Positions 32,667 to 41,485 of a stretch of 64,000 bases of DNA are shown here, in pieces. Location of the stretch: contig JAWOGF010000038.1 of NCBI GenBank assembly GCA_046497075.1, forward strand, positions 4,921-68,920. The letters are read 5' to 3'. How positions within the stretch are numbered: position 1 is the first letter of the stretch; the number at the start of each line of letters is the position of its first letter. The stretch is from Saliniplasma sp046497075 (GTDB taxonomy: Archaea; Thermoplasmatota; Thermoplasmata; Halarchaeoplasmatales; Halarchaeoplasmataceae). The notes under the pieces are model-generated. The model saw only the letters and a list, made by a program, of their open reading frames with translations, ran no database searches and had not been told where the DNA came from. Position numbers and translations under genes: made by a program.

Positions 32667-33715
32667 AAGTTGGAATCATAGGAGCTACTGGTTTAGTAGG
32701 ACAAAGGTTCGTACAACTGCTTAACAACCATCCGTATTTCGAAATATCTGAACTGGTAGCTAGCGAAGAATCAGTAAACAAAGCTTATGAAGATGCAGTA
32801 GAGAATAAGATAAAAAGGATACCGAAAGAGGTTAAAGGAAAAAATGTAAGCGCAGTTGACGACGATCTCGATTGTCAGGTGGTCTTCTCTGCATTACCTT
32901 CTAGAGTAGCGGGAGAAGCAGAAAGATCGCTGGTCGAACGGGGGCATGTGGTTTTGACCAACGCCAGTTCGCACAGGATGGAAGAGGGTGTCCCTTTAGT
33001 CATCCCTGAGGTAAATCCAGATCATGTACAGTTAGTAGAAAGATGGGTCGAAGAGAAAGATCAGGGTTTTATCGTAGCCAATCCAAATTGTTCTACCATC
33101 CAATTGGCACTTGCCCTAAAACCCATCTACGATAGGTTCTGTATCGATAAGGTGAACGTAGTAACACTCCAGGCCCTCTCAGGTGCAGGGTACGGAGGAG
33201 TCGCAGCCTTAGAAGCTGCGGATAACGTGATACCTTATATCCCAGGAGAAGAGGAAAAGATAGAGAAAGAGATGCTTAAGATATTTGGGAAACTGGATGA
33301 TGATGGAATAGAAAGGGATGATCTAACGGTCAGTGCTTCATGCAACAGGGTAAATGTGAGTGACGGGCATCTTGAAAGCGTCTCTATCGAAACCAGTGAA
33401 AAACCCGAACTATCGGAATTGAAAGGATGTTTGAAAGACTTCAAAGGCGTTCCTCAAGAATTAAATTTACCGAGTGCTCCGAAAAGACCGGTCGTACTGT
33501 GTAAAGGAAAGGATCGACCTCAACCCCGGGTAGATTTAGAGGACAATCACTCGATGTCTGTATATGTGGGAAGGGTAAGAAAAGATAGTATACTGGATTA
33601 CAAATTTACAGTTCTAGGACATAACACTATAAGAGGAGCAGCCGGAGCCAGTGTGTTGAACGCCGAACTGCTGCATTCAAGAGGCTATCTTGGAAGAGGT
33701 GAAATAGATGAGTGA
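32663..33715 (+). CDS. asd: Aspartate-semialdehyde dehydrogenase, methionine-operon copy
   Basis: 350 residues, same length and type as the lysine-operon copy. GATGLVGQRFVQLL NADP motif, ANPNCSTIQLA with the catalytic cysteine (about residue 146), GHNTIRGAAGAS end. Supplies aspartate semialdehyde for homoserine. Overlaps lysC by four bases and metY by eight. Homoserine dehydrogenase, needed between this step and MetX, is not in the window. Confidence 0.94.
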   Translation: MKVGIIGATGLVGQRFVQLLNNHPYFEISELVASEESVNKAYEDAVENKIKRIPKEVKGKNVSAVDDDLDCQVVFSALPSRVAGEAERSLVERGHVVLTNASSHRMEEGVPLVIPEVNPDHVQLVERWVEEKDQGFIVANPNCSTIQLALALKPIYDRFCIDKVNVVTLQALSGAGYGGVAALEAADNVIPYIPGEEEKIEKEMLKIFGKLDDDGIERDDLTVSASCNRVNVSDGHLESVSIETSEKPELSELKGCLKDFKGVPQELNLPSAPKRPVVLCKGKDRPQPRVDLEDNHSMSVYVGRVRKDSILDYKFTVLGHNTIRGAAGASVLNAELLHSRGYLGRGEIDE

Positions 33716-34979
33716 TGATAAATACAACTTTGATACACATTCGATACACTCCGAAGATCATGACGATGATTCAGTTTCATGCACCACACCGATACACTCT
33801 ACAGCTTCATATCTTTTCAAAGATACTGAAGAAGCTGCAGACCTGTTTTCATTAGAGAAGACCGGTGATATATATTCAAGGATATCAAACCCTACAACAC
33901 GTGTATTTGAAGATAGGATAACGAACCTTGAAGGCGGTGTCGGAGCCGTCGCTACTTCTTCCGGCATGGCAGCTATCAATCTGATAATCTCCTCTCTGGC
34001 GGATAAAGGTGACAATATTGTTTCGTCCTCTAAACTATACGGCGGAACTTTCACTCTGTTCACTCAAAGGTTGCCAGAGTACGGTATAGAAGTCAGGATG
34101 GCTGACAAAGAAAAAGATATCGTTAATAAAATAGATGAGGATACCAAATGTATTCATTTTGAAACTATCGGTAATCCCTCGCTAGAGGTTCCCGACTTTG
34201 AAAGAATATCACAGATCGCACATGAAAATGGGTTGCCTTTAGTTGTAGATAATACTTTCGCCACCCCCTACTTATGCAAACCTATCGAGCACGGTGCTGA
34301 TATCGTTTGGCACAGCACTACAAAATGGATCAACGGTCACGGTAATGCCATCGGCGGAATAGTGATAGACTCGGGTAACTTCGATTGGAAAAAAGCCAAA
34401 TTTGAACAGTTCTACAAGGAGGATGACTCTTACCATGGTCTGTCATTTTATGAACAATTCAAAGAGAGAGCCTTCATCGAATACTGCAGATGTAAAGGTC
34501 TTAGAGATTTTGGAGCATGTCCTAGTCCTTTCAACAGTTTCCTAAATCTGATTGGTTTAGAAACCCTCTCTTTGAGGATGGATAAACACTGCAGTAACGC
34601 AGAGAAATTGGCTAGATTTTTGAAGGGGCATGAGAAAGTAAACTGGGTAAGTTACCCCGGACTGGAGGATCATACATTTCACAGCACAGCGAGCAGATAT
34701 CTTAAAAATGGTTACGGGGCCGTCCTTACCTTCGGTCTCGATGGGGGATACAAAGCCGGTAAGAAATTGATAGAAGAAGTCGAACTTATCAGTTTCAGTG
34801 CTAATCTAGGAGATACAAAATCATTGATAATTCATCCTTCAAGTACTATCCATCGACAATTGAATGAAGAAGAAAAAAAGAGATCGGGAGTTACTGATGA
34901 TCTGATCAGATTCAGCGTGGGTATCGAAGACCCGATAGATATCAAGAAGGATCTCAAGAGAGCTTTAAATAAGATATGA
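33708..34979 (+). CDS. metY: O-acetylhomoserine sulfhydrylase-type PLP enzyme
   Basis: 423 residues of the Cys/Met metabolism PLP family (PF01053). YSRISNPTTRVFEDRI, ATSSGMAAINLI, ETIGNPSLEVPD and VDNTFATPYLCKP precede the PLP lysine in HSTTKWINGHG (Lys206). Length and the insert around residues 235-290 (CPSPFNSFL) match MetY rather than the shorter cystathionine gamma-synthases. Makes homocysteine from O-acetylhomoserine and sulfide. Adjacent metX supports this over cystathionine enzymes. Confidence 0.9.
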   Translation: MSDDKYNFDTHSIHSEDHDDDSVSCTTPIHSTASYLFKDTEEAADLFSLEKTGDIYSRISNPTTRVFEDRITNLEGGVGAVATSSGMAAINLIISSLADKGDNIVSSSKLYGGTFTLFTQRLPEYGIEVRMADKEKDIVNKIDEDTKCIHFETIGNPSLEVPDFERISQIAHENGLPLVVDNTFATPYLCKPIEHGADIVWHSTTKWINGHGNAIGGIVIDSGNFDWKKAKFEQFYKEDDSYHGLSFYEQFKERAFIEYCRCKGLRDFGACPSPFNSFLNLIGLETLSLRMDKHCSNAEKLARFLKGHEKVNWVSYPGLEDHTFHSTASRYLKNGYGAVLTFGLDGGYKAGKKLIEEVELISFSANLGDTKSLIIHPSSTIHRQLNEEEKKRSGVTDDLIRFSVGIEDPIDIKKDLKRALNKI

Positions 34980-34988
34980 GGTGATAAT

Positions 34989-36104
34989 ATTATTACAAAG
35001 TACATAAAAAAAATCGATGTTGACAGTTTCGAACTAGAAGGTGGTAAAAACATACCCCTGACTTTGGCTTACGAAACATATGGCAATCTGAATAACGCTA
35101 GGAACAATGTAGTTTTGATCTGTCATTCTCTCACACACAGCTCACATGTAGCAAAACACTGTGAAGATGATAAAAAAGGATGGTGGGGAGATATGGTAGG
35201 TCCGGGGAAATACATTGATACAAACAAATATTTTGTAATCTGTATCAATATACCGGGGAGCTGCTATGGTTCGACCGGTCCTTCTTCTATCAACCCTGAT
35301 ACCGGTGAGGAGTACGGATTAGATTTTCCCAAGATATCCATCAGAGATATGGTAAGATCTCAAAAACTCGTCATCGATAAATTGCATATAAATCAGATAA
35401 AATCTGTTATAGGTGCAAGTATAGGAGGACAGCAGACCTTAGAGTGGTCTAAGAGATATCCTTCCTTGGTAAAGAGTATCGTACCCATCGCTACGGGAGC
35501 GAGGGTTTCTCCATTGATGCTGGGTTTTGGTTGTATATCTCAGAACGCCATAAGGTCGGATCCATATTGGAATGGAGGTTCGTATTATGGTACAAAACAT
35601 ACACCCAAATTCGGGTTAAAGATCGCCAGGCAAATCGGACATCTCACTTATCTTTCAAGGGACAGTATCGAAGAAAAATTTGGTAGAGAAAAGGTCGAAG
35701 AGCAAAAAAACAATGAGACCAACGACTTCAAGATAGAGAGTTATCTAGATTATCAGGGAGAAAAATTCATAGATAGGTTCGATCCGAATTCTTACCTGTA
35801 TATCACGGATGCAATGCACAGATATGACCTTTCAAAGGGTTATTCAAATGATATAGAAGCGGTTGAAAATTTTAATGGACTGGCAAATATAATCTCCATC
35901 GATTCTGATTGGCATTTCACAGTTGACGAATCTGAGTACCTGTCAAATGTATTTGAAGAAGCGGGAAATTTCGTTATCCACGATGTTATAAAAAGTAAAT
36001 ATGGTCATGACGCCTTCCTGATAGAAACAGATAAGTTGGGTAGAAAAATAGAACTGTTTTTAAGATACATGTTCAAAGGAGAGTTTGTGACTGACATAAA
36101 TTAA
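34989..36104 (+). CDS. metX: Homoserine O-acyltransferase, apparently with an AUU start
   Basis: About 371 residues of the alpha/beta-hydrolase MetX family. Nucleophile in GASIGGQQ (Ser144 on this start), acid in IDSDWHF, catalytic histidine in YGHDAFLIE; LAYETYG and INIPGSCYGSTGP are family motifs. The frame between the metY stop (in-frame TGA 34977-34979) and a TTG inside LTLAYETYG contains no ATG, GTG or TTG. Yet the residues before it (TKYIKKIDVDSFELEGGKNIP) match the family N-terminus. GAGGTGA at 34978-34984 sits at good spacing from ATT codons at 34989 and 34992, so an AUU start is the simplest reading; a sequencing error is the alternative. Confidence 0.85.
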   Translation: MITKYIKKIDVDSFELEGGKNIPLTLAYETYGNLNNARNNVVLICHSLTHSSHVAKHCEDDKKGWWGDMVGPGKYIDTNKYFVICINIPGSCYGSTGPSSINPDTGEEYGLDFPKISIRDMVRSQKLVIDKLHINQIKSVIGASIGGQQTLEWSKRYPSLVKSIVPIATGARVSPLMLGFGCISQNAIRSDPYWNGGSYYGTKHTPKFGLKIARQIGHLTYLSRDSIEEKFGREKVEEQKNNETNDFKIESYLDYQGEKFIDRFDPNSYLYITDAMHRYDLSKGYSNDIEAVENFNGLANIISIDSDWHFTVDESEYLSNVFEEAGNFVIHDVIKSKYGHDAFLIETDKLGRKIELFLRYMFKGEFVTDIN

Positions 36105-36136
36105 AACTGATATATAATAAGTTATAGGTGTAAACA

Positions 36137-37090
36137 ATGATCCATAAGAATCTCAAAGAAGATCTAGAAAAGGAAAATAAAGTGATCACTCTAGAGGCCC
36201 CCTCGTACAGGGGATCAGATTTAAAGAATTACTTTGAGCGCCTCTCTAGTTTAGGTATTTTTGACCGAGTTACCTACATGAATATATGCAATAACCCGAT
36301 AGGAAAAGTTCACATCGACCCGTTACCGATCTCATATAACTTGGTCGAGAACTATTCTATTTCGCCGATAGCGCATCTCACATGTAAGAATTCAACATTG
36401 AGTTCGATCCAAAGGTGGCTTTTAGGGGCGGACAGCTTGGGGATAAATAACTTACTTGTGGTTTCAGGCGATCACGGTATCGGGGACTACAAAGAGGAAC
36501 ATACACCCAAGTACATGAACTCATTAAAGATGATAGAGGGTATCAAGAAATACCTAAACCAGGGATTTTTGATGCCCGATTACTCAAAATCAGCTTCTGA
36601 TGATCCGAATAGCCAGTATGAGAAATACATAGATAATCCTACAGAATTTACAGTAGGAGGGGTAGTGATCCCAGGTAGAGAAGGGGAGATCAGATATACG
36701 AAAAGAAAGATCGAGGCGGGAGTTGATTTTTTACAAACACAGATCACATATGATAAAGAGAAGATCTCAAAGTTCATAAAAAGACTTGTTGAAGAAGTAG
36801 AGAGCTGTCCACCGATATTGGTAAGTATACGACCAGTTTCATCCTTTGAGGAGATCAGTTATATACATGAAAACATACCGGAAGTTCATGTTCCAGAGAA
36901 GGTAAGAGAAAAGGTTAGAAATGAGGGAGATGTAGATTCAGCTGCCGTGAAAATAGCTGTGGATACTTTCACTTACATCAGAGATTCCTTAAAAGATGAC
37001 TCGTCCGAGGTGAATCTAGGTATACATATCATCCCTGGAAACAACTATAAGTTAGCTAAGAAAGTCATCGACGAGTTTGAGGAAATATGA
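36137..37090 (+). CDS. metF: Methylenetetrahydrofolate reductase family protein
   Basis: 317 residues of the FAD-dependent TIM-barrel MTHFR family: TLEAPSYRGSD start (glutamate near residue 20), PIAHLTCKNST strand (about 77-87), LLVVSGDHGIGD (FAD loop, about 109-120), VGGVVIPGR, FLQTQITYD and a C-terminal IHIIPGNNYK. It reduces methylene-THF to methyl-THF, the methyl donor for homocysteine. AGGTG lies before the ATG. As last gene of the operon it fits methionine synthesis; no methionine synthase is visible. Confidence 0.85.
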   Translation: MIHKNLKEDLEKENKVITLEAPSYRGSDLKNYFERLSSLGIFDRVTYMNICNNPIGKVHIDPLPISYNLVENYSISPIAHLTCKNSTLSSIQRWLLGADSLGINNLLVVSGDHGIGDYKEEHTPKYMNSLKMIEGIKKYLNQGFLMPDYSKSASDDPNSQYEKYIDNPTEFTVGGVVIPGREGEIRYTKRKIEAGVDFLQTQITYDKEKISKFIKRLVEEVESCPPILVSIRPVSSFEEISYIHENIPEVHVPEKVREKVRNEGDVDSAAVKIAVDTFTYIRDSLKDDSSEVNLGIHIIPGNNYKLAKKVIDEFEEI

Positions 37091-37394
37091 AAAGATCCAA
37101 TATCTGGTCTAGCAATGACTTCGCTGGAAATACAGGGTATCGTGATGTTCGTGATGTGAGCGCTGGGAAATAAAAATACCGACCTATGTACAATGAAGCA
37201 TCTTAGGTGTTAAGATCACTATCAATACACTGACCCTTCAACCTACTTCCCAGAAGTTCACAGTTTTATAAACTCCATGACTCTACTCGTGATCTGATGT
37301 TCAACGGAAAAATTGAGTTACTATGTATTTGGCTTGATGAGGCTGTAACAAGAATACCAAAGATAATTAATATATTACATTTTTTAGAGTTACT
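37087..37394 (+). other. Intergenic region after metF
   Basis: About 300 bases with no convincing gene. A 28-codon frame (37087-37173) starts within the metF stop (ATGA) and may be a coupled small peptide or chance. Near 37367-37377 TTAATATATTA is a likely TATA box, 20-28 bases before the LRR-protein ATG, again predicting a leaderless message. Confidence 0.3.
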
Positions 37395-38945
37395 ATGATG
37401 TTTGTAAAAATTAAAAACATTCTAGCAATTACCATGGTGATACTACTAGTTTCGAGTGTTCTGATCGTCAGTCTTGCCTCTTCAACGAGTACCGAATCAG
37501 ACCTAGAAGTTCAAAACGTTGACCCGGCCCGTAGACGTGTAGATTTCGGTACGTTCGAATACGGTGAGGATGAACTCGGTTTATATATATCGATGGTTAA
37601 AGACAAGACACCGACATGGACATTCTATGGTGATGGTGAACTCTTAGAAAAGATCGAAACGGGTTATGTGGATTTTGACTGGAGCGACTATGGAGATTTC
37701 GATAAAAGAGAGTTCGTGGTGGAGATAGAAGAATACTCAGATGTTACAAAAATAGATTGGTCTTATAAAAGCCTAGTTGGGGATATCCCCTCTGAACTGG
37801 GAAAACTCTCGAATCTAGAACGATTGTATCTTAGAGCTAATGATTTAGATGGAGGGATACCGTCAGAATTAGGTGATCTTAATAACCTGGAATATCTAGA
37901 CTTACGAGAAAACCAGTTGTCTGGAGAGATACCACCGGAGCTAGGGAGACTCTCGAACATAGAACGGTTTTATCTAACTGACAACGGGCTATCTGGAGAG
38001 ATACCACCAGAACTGGGAGATCTTTCGAACGTTAGAAGTTTCTATCTAGATTCCAACAGATTGGAGGGGAAGATACCGCCGGAACTGGGAGATCTTTCGA
38101 ATATTGAATACTTAGATCTGCGCTTTAATGAACTGTCAGGGAAGATACCACCAGAACTAGGACGGCTTTCAGACCTCCAATGGTTTAAATTATGCTCTAA
38201 CCATCTCGTTGATGAGATACCACCAGAACTCGTTGGGCTCTCCAGCCTCGAATGGTTCCGTCTGAGTGATAACGAAATTTCTGGAGATATACCTAATTGG
38301 CTGGGAGAACTCTCAAAGCTTGAATGGATAGATTTGAACGGCAATGAGCTGTCGGGTGAGATCCCACATGAAATAGGTGACCTCGATAAGCTTAAAAAGT
38401 TAGATCTAGGTTCCAACAGATTGTCTGGAGAGATACCGCCGGAACTGGGGGGCCTCTCAGATCTTAAATTGTTAAACCTAAATTCGAACGAGTTATCGGG
38501 AGAGATCCCTTCTGAACTGTCTAGTCTTACTGATCTAGAAAGGGTAGAACTGCAGGACAATAAATTTAATCATTACGGAATCGACGCTTTTTCAACTCAA
38601 CCGAACCTCGGTGATTATAAAGATGTTTTTGATGTTTTAAACATCTCAGAAAATGATCTATCATCCGAAGATATTGACAATATTTTATCCGATCTAGTCG
38701 AAAGTTTAAAACTAGAGGATAAAATTGAGGCTGAAGTATATCTAACCGGAAACTCTGTTCCTTCTTCCGATGGTATGGAAAATAAGCAGATCCTTGAAGA
38801 GGAAGGTTGGAACGTTGAGGTAGATGAAGAAGAAAAAGATGAGGTAGATGAAAAGGATGGTATACCAGGATTTACCCTACCTATCTTCCTAATCGTAGCA
38901 ATCATCGTGACGGCAGTCCACCAAAAGAAGAGGGATAGACAATAG
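37395..38945 (+). CDS. Secreted plant-type leucine-rich-repeat protein with PGF anchor
   Basis: 516 residues. Signal peptide (about 1-28, hydrophobic IILVSSVLIVSL-like core), an about 90-residue N-terminal domain, then about eleven 24-residue LRRs (residues about 130-395). Their consensus is LSNLERLYL..N.LSGEIPPELGDL, the LxGxIPxxLGxL pattern known from plant extracellular LRR proteins. After an acidic linker (VDEEEKDEVDEKD) comes GIPGFTLPIFLIVAIIV plus a basic tail, a PGF-CTERM-like anchor shared with the 18370 protein. Probably a surface recognition protein or adhesin. Near-identical repeats could recombine to change repeat number. Confidence 0.9.
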   Translation: MMFVKIKNILAITMVILLVSSVLIVSLASSTSTESDLEVQNVDPARRRVDFGTFEYGEDELGLYISMVKDKTPTWTFYGDGELLEKIETGYVDFDWSDYGDFDKREFVVEIEEYSDVTKIDWSYKSLVGDIPSELGKLSNLERLYLRANDLDGGIPSELGDLNNLEYLDLRENQLSGEIPPELGRLSNIERFYLTDNGLSGEIPPELGDLSNVRSFYLDSNRLEGKIPPELGDLSNIEYLDLRFNELSGKIPPELGRLSDLQWFKLCSNHLVDEIPPELVGLSSLEWFRLSDNEISGDIPNWLGELSKLEWIDLNGNELSGEIPHEIGDLDKLKKLDLGSNRLSGEIPPELGGLSDLKLLNLNSNELSGEIPSELSSLTDLERVELQDNKFNHYGIDAFSTQPNLGDYKDVFDVLNISENDLSSEDIDNILSDLVESLKLEDKIEAEVYLTGNSVPSSDGMENKQILEEEGWNVEVDEEEKDEVDEKDGIPGFTLPIFLIVAIIVTAVHQKKRDRQ

Positions 38946-39100
38946 TAAGGCTTTCTAGGATGGCTGCCGGCTCATAACCCCTCATACCGATATGTAATGA
39001 TATGGTCCGTTATTTGATGGTTGATCCTATTTATACTCCCCGTTTTTTTCAATGGCAACTGGAAATATTTAAAAAGGGTTGTGGTATTACATAAGGCTGT

Positions 39101-39883
39101 ATGAAGGCCAAAGGAAGTGGAGTGCATATAGTTACTGGTGGTTTTGAGTACGACAGGATCCTTAAACCGATGTTGAACAGATATCCCGTCGATAGATTGG
39201 TTTTACTGAGGTCAAAATCTTCACCCTACAGGGATTCTAAAGACTTAGCTAAACAATTCATCGAAAAACTACAGGAGAACCCTATCGATATCAATATCCA
39301 TCGTGTGAATATATACGATTTCGACGATGTGTATTCTAAAGTTTTGAAGATCTTGAAAAACCAATCACATCACAATAAAAAGATATACATGAACATCTCG
39401 TCCGCACCCAAACTCACTCTGGTAGCCATGATGAGTGCCGCCTTCATGATGAAAAACGAGGCTGATATAGAGATATTTTACGTATCCCCTGATGATTACC
39501 TAATCCCCAAGATCATCGATAGGCTGGCGGATGTCGAAAATAATGTAGAAGAGTTGAGGGAACTCAGGGAACAATTTTTAGAGAATGGGACAGCTATGGG
39601 TTTGAAAAATTACGAAGAAATCCCCATCTTCCCGGTAAAGAATATTACCGACAGGGATCGATACATACTCGAAGTGTTGAAATCCAGTGACGGGGTAGAC
39701 TCGATAAAGGAACTGGTTCTTAAGGTCAATAGATCAAGAAAAAAGCGTATCGAAAGGTCCAGCGTACAGTACAGGTTAGAAAAATTGAAAGAGAACGGCC
39801 TGGTTTATACTGAAAGGCATAACAAGAAACTCAGGATATCCTTGACGAGGGTTGGGGATATCTACCTGAAAGGTGATGAGTAG
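39101..39883 (+). CDS. CARF-like / HFX_2341-family winged-helix regulator
   Basis: 260 residues. The N-terminal half is Rossmann-like: GVHIVTGGFEYDRILKP start, DRLVLLRSK strand, and MNISSAPKLTLVAMMSA (about residues 98-114), the strand-loop that in CARF domains contacts the nucleotide. The C-terminal 75 residues are a winged helix (SVQYRLEKLKENGLVYTER). This matches the HFX_2341/DUF6293 regulators of haloarchaea, relatives of Csa3/CARF proteins. Known CARF proteins sense cyclic oligoadenylates, but no CRISPR locus is in the window. AATATTTAAAAAGG about 30 bases upstream predicts a leaderless message. Confidence 0.78.
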   Translation: MKAKGSGVHIVTGGFEYDRILKPMLNRYPVDRLVLLRSKSSPYRDSKDLAKQFIEKLQENPIDINIHRVNIYDFDDVYSKVLKILKNQSHHNKKIYMNISSAPKLTLVAMMSAAFMMKNEADIEIFYVSPDDYLIPKIIDRLADVENNVEELRELREQFLENGTAMGLKNYEEIPIFPVKNITDRDRYILEVLKSSDGVDSIKELVLKVNRSRKKRIERSSVQYRLEKLKENGLVYTERHNKKLRISLTRVGDIYLKGDE

Positions 39884-40009
39884 ATAGTTTATCAACATAA
39901 CGACCAGCCGGGCTGTGGAAATGATCTAAGTGTGAAAAGCGAAATACTTGAGGGTTCAAAAATTCACATATAAAATAAACTTTGAAACCATTCAACAGGT
40001 TGGCTCTTT

Positions 40010-40957
40010 CTAATCCTCATCGAATTTGCCGAGGATCATATAAATTTTGGCAGTTATCAGTGTTACGGATATAGTCAGAGCAAAAAGTATCAGAGTCCAT
40101 CTTAGGTCTTCCATCATAGTGTAGTCTATGAGCATGATCAGTCCCAGTATAAGCATTATTGAGCCTCCGACTAGTTTTATGATCCGTCCTTCCTTTTTAC
40201 CAAAATCGAATCTCTTCATCTGCAGAGCAGCACTGAAGTATATGATCATCTCTATGGAAAGATATATGAGAATATATAATATCAAAAAAGCTATGTACAC
40301 CGGAGTTTCAAGTGCTCTCTCCGCCACGATCTGAGACCATATAACTGGAAATCCCGCTGTACAAGGAAGTTCGACCAGTGCTATTCCTGCAGCCATAGCG
40401 GTAGTTGCTACTATCAGAGTTAAAGAATCCTCCTTTTTCATCAATCCTCGTACTTTCTTGTATATCCCAGGTTTGTATCTGTCGGGTATAGTGAACGATA
40501 TACCTTTCTTGAACCAGAAGAAATCTTTGATACTCACGGAAGCAAAAATTATCGCTATAACAGCAACTATCATCCTTATCCAAAAGAGGTGAGCAATAAA
40601 ATGAAATATAGTGAGGGCACCGGCGATAAAGAGTCCGTAAACTAAGGCTGTAACTATCAAAAAAGTAAGACCTACCATGATGACATCCTTTTTTCCAGAG
40701 TATAGTACTATCCCAAGTAGGAAAGACAGGACCCAGATAGAACAAGGGTTGAGCCCATCTACAAAGGCTATAAGGACTGTTAAGACTACCAGCGGATAGG
40801 CATCACCTCTTACTTCGCCGACTATAGGTAGATCATAAGTATCGTTCGGTTCGGATCCTGTAGACCCTTCGACTAATGATATCCCGGATAGTAGGATCAC
40901 CGCGATAAGAAGTGCTATCAAGATCGTTTTCCTTTTTATTTGAATTTTTTTTATCAT
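40010..40957 (-). CDS. CcdA/DsbD-like membrane thiol-disulfide transporter
   Basis: 315 residues: signal/anchor at the N-terminus, then six to eight membrane helices. GLNPCSIWVLSFLLG (Cys near residue 70) and ELPCTAGFPVIW (Cys near 198) are the paired redox cysteines at the ends of helices 1 and 4 of the CcdA/DsbD fold, which carries electrons from cytosolic thioredoxin across the membrane. Downstream of a thioredoxin-like gene on the same strand, so the two probably work together outside the cell. Confidence 0.8.
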   Translation of the reverse strand: MIKKIQIKRKTILIALLIAVILLSGISLVEGSTGSEPNDTYDLPIVGEVRGDAYPLVVLTVLIAFVDGLNPCSIWVLSFLLGIVLYSGKKDVIMVGLTFLIVTALVYGLFIAGALTIFHFIAHLFWIRMIVAVIAIIFASVSIKDFFWFKKGISFTIPDRYKPGIYKKVRGLMKKEDSLTLIVATTAMAAGIALVELPCTAGFPVIWSQIVAERALETPVYIAFLILYILIYLSIEMIIYFSAALQMKRFDFGKKEGRIIKLVGGSIMLILGLIMLIDYTMMEDLRWTLILFALTISVTLITAKIYMILGKFDED

Positions 40958-41002
40958 GATTAATCGTTTTAAATCGAACTTGCATATTTAGCCCATTCAA
41001 AT

Positions 41003-41485
41003 TTAATTGTTTGACAGCTTTTCTCCCGGGCTAGAGCATTGATCAGATTCCATACAACTTTCGATAGCATCTTCCATTTCCTGCCTATACCCTTCGTCAA
41101 AACTTACCCAGTACTCATCACCGATGAAAGTAGTTGGAACACTGGCTATGGGCACATCGTAGATTTCGACCAGTTTTTGAAACACCTTTCTGTCTTCGGT
41201 ATTGCCATAGATATCAAACTTCTTCACTTCGATATCGTCATCTTCTTCCAATTCATCAATATATTGCCGTTGTTTCTCACAGATCGGGCAATCCTCGTCC
41301 CAAAACCAATATACCGTCACTTTATCTGGATCGTCTTCTATACCTGTTCCAATATCTTCATCATCCTCGGGTACACTAGACTGCAGGGTATAGATAACAG
41401 ATCCGATGATAACGATCACGATTCCCAGTGCTAGGACATTTTTGATGATCTTTTTATCCATTATACTTGATTCACTTTTCTTCAT
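41003..41485 (-). CDS. Membrane-anchored thioredoxin-like protein
   Basis: 160 residues. N-terminal membrane helix (about 15-33), acidic linker, then a thioredoxin fold with active site FWDEDCPICEKQ (CPIC, about residues 64-67) and cis-proline SVPTTFIGD (about 115). Two further cysteines (ESCMESDQCSS) lie at the C-terminus. The domain faces outside and could reduce or isomerise disulfides, receiving electrons from the CcdA/DsbD-like protein downstream. Start ATG behind GGGGAGAGAAG; overlaps the NosD-like gene end by 14 bases. Confidence 0.85.
   Translation of the reverse strand: MKKSESSIMDKKIIKNVLALGIVIVIIGSVIYTLQSSVPEDDEDIGTGIEDDPDKVTVYWFWDEDCPICEKQRQYIDELEEDDDIEVKKFDIYGNTEDRKVFQKLVEIYDVPIASVPTTFIGDEYWVSFDEGYRQEMEDAIESCMESDQCSSPGEKLSNN

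Noticed and set aside
35064..35066. TTG as the metX start
   Set aside because: It lies inside the conserved LTLAYETYG motif and would remove about 25 conserved residues.
39884..40009. tRNA-like GGGTTCAAAA segment
   Set aside because: No acceptor stem or anticodon arm can be formed around it.
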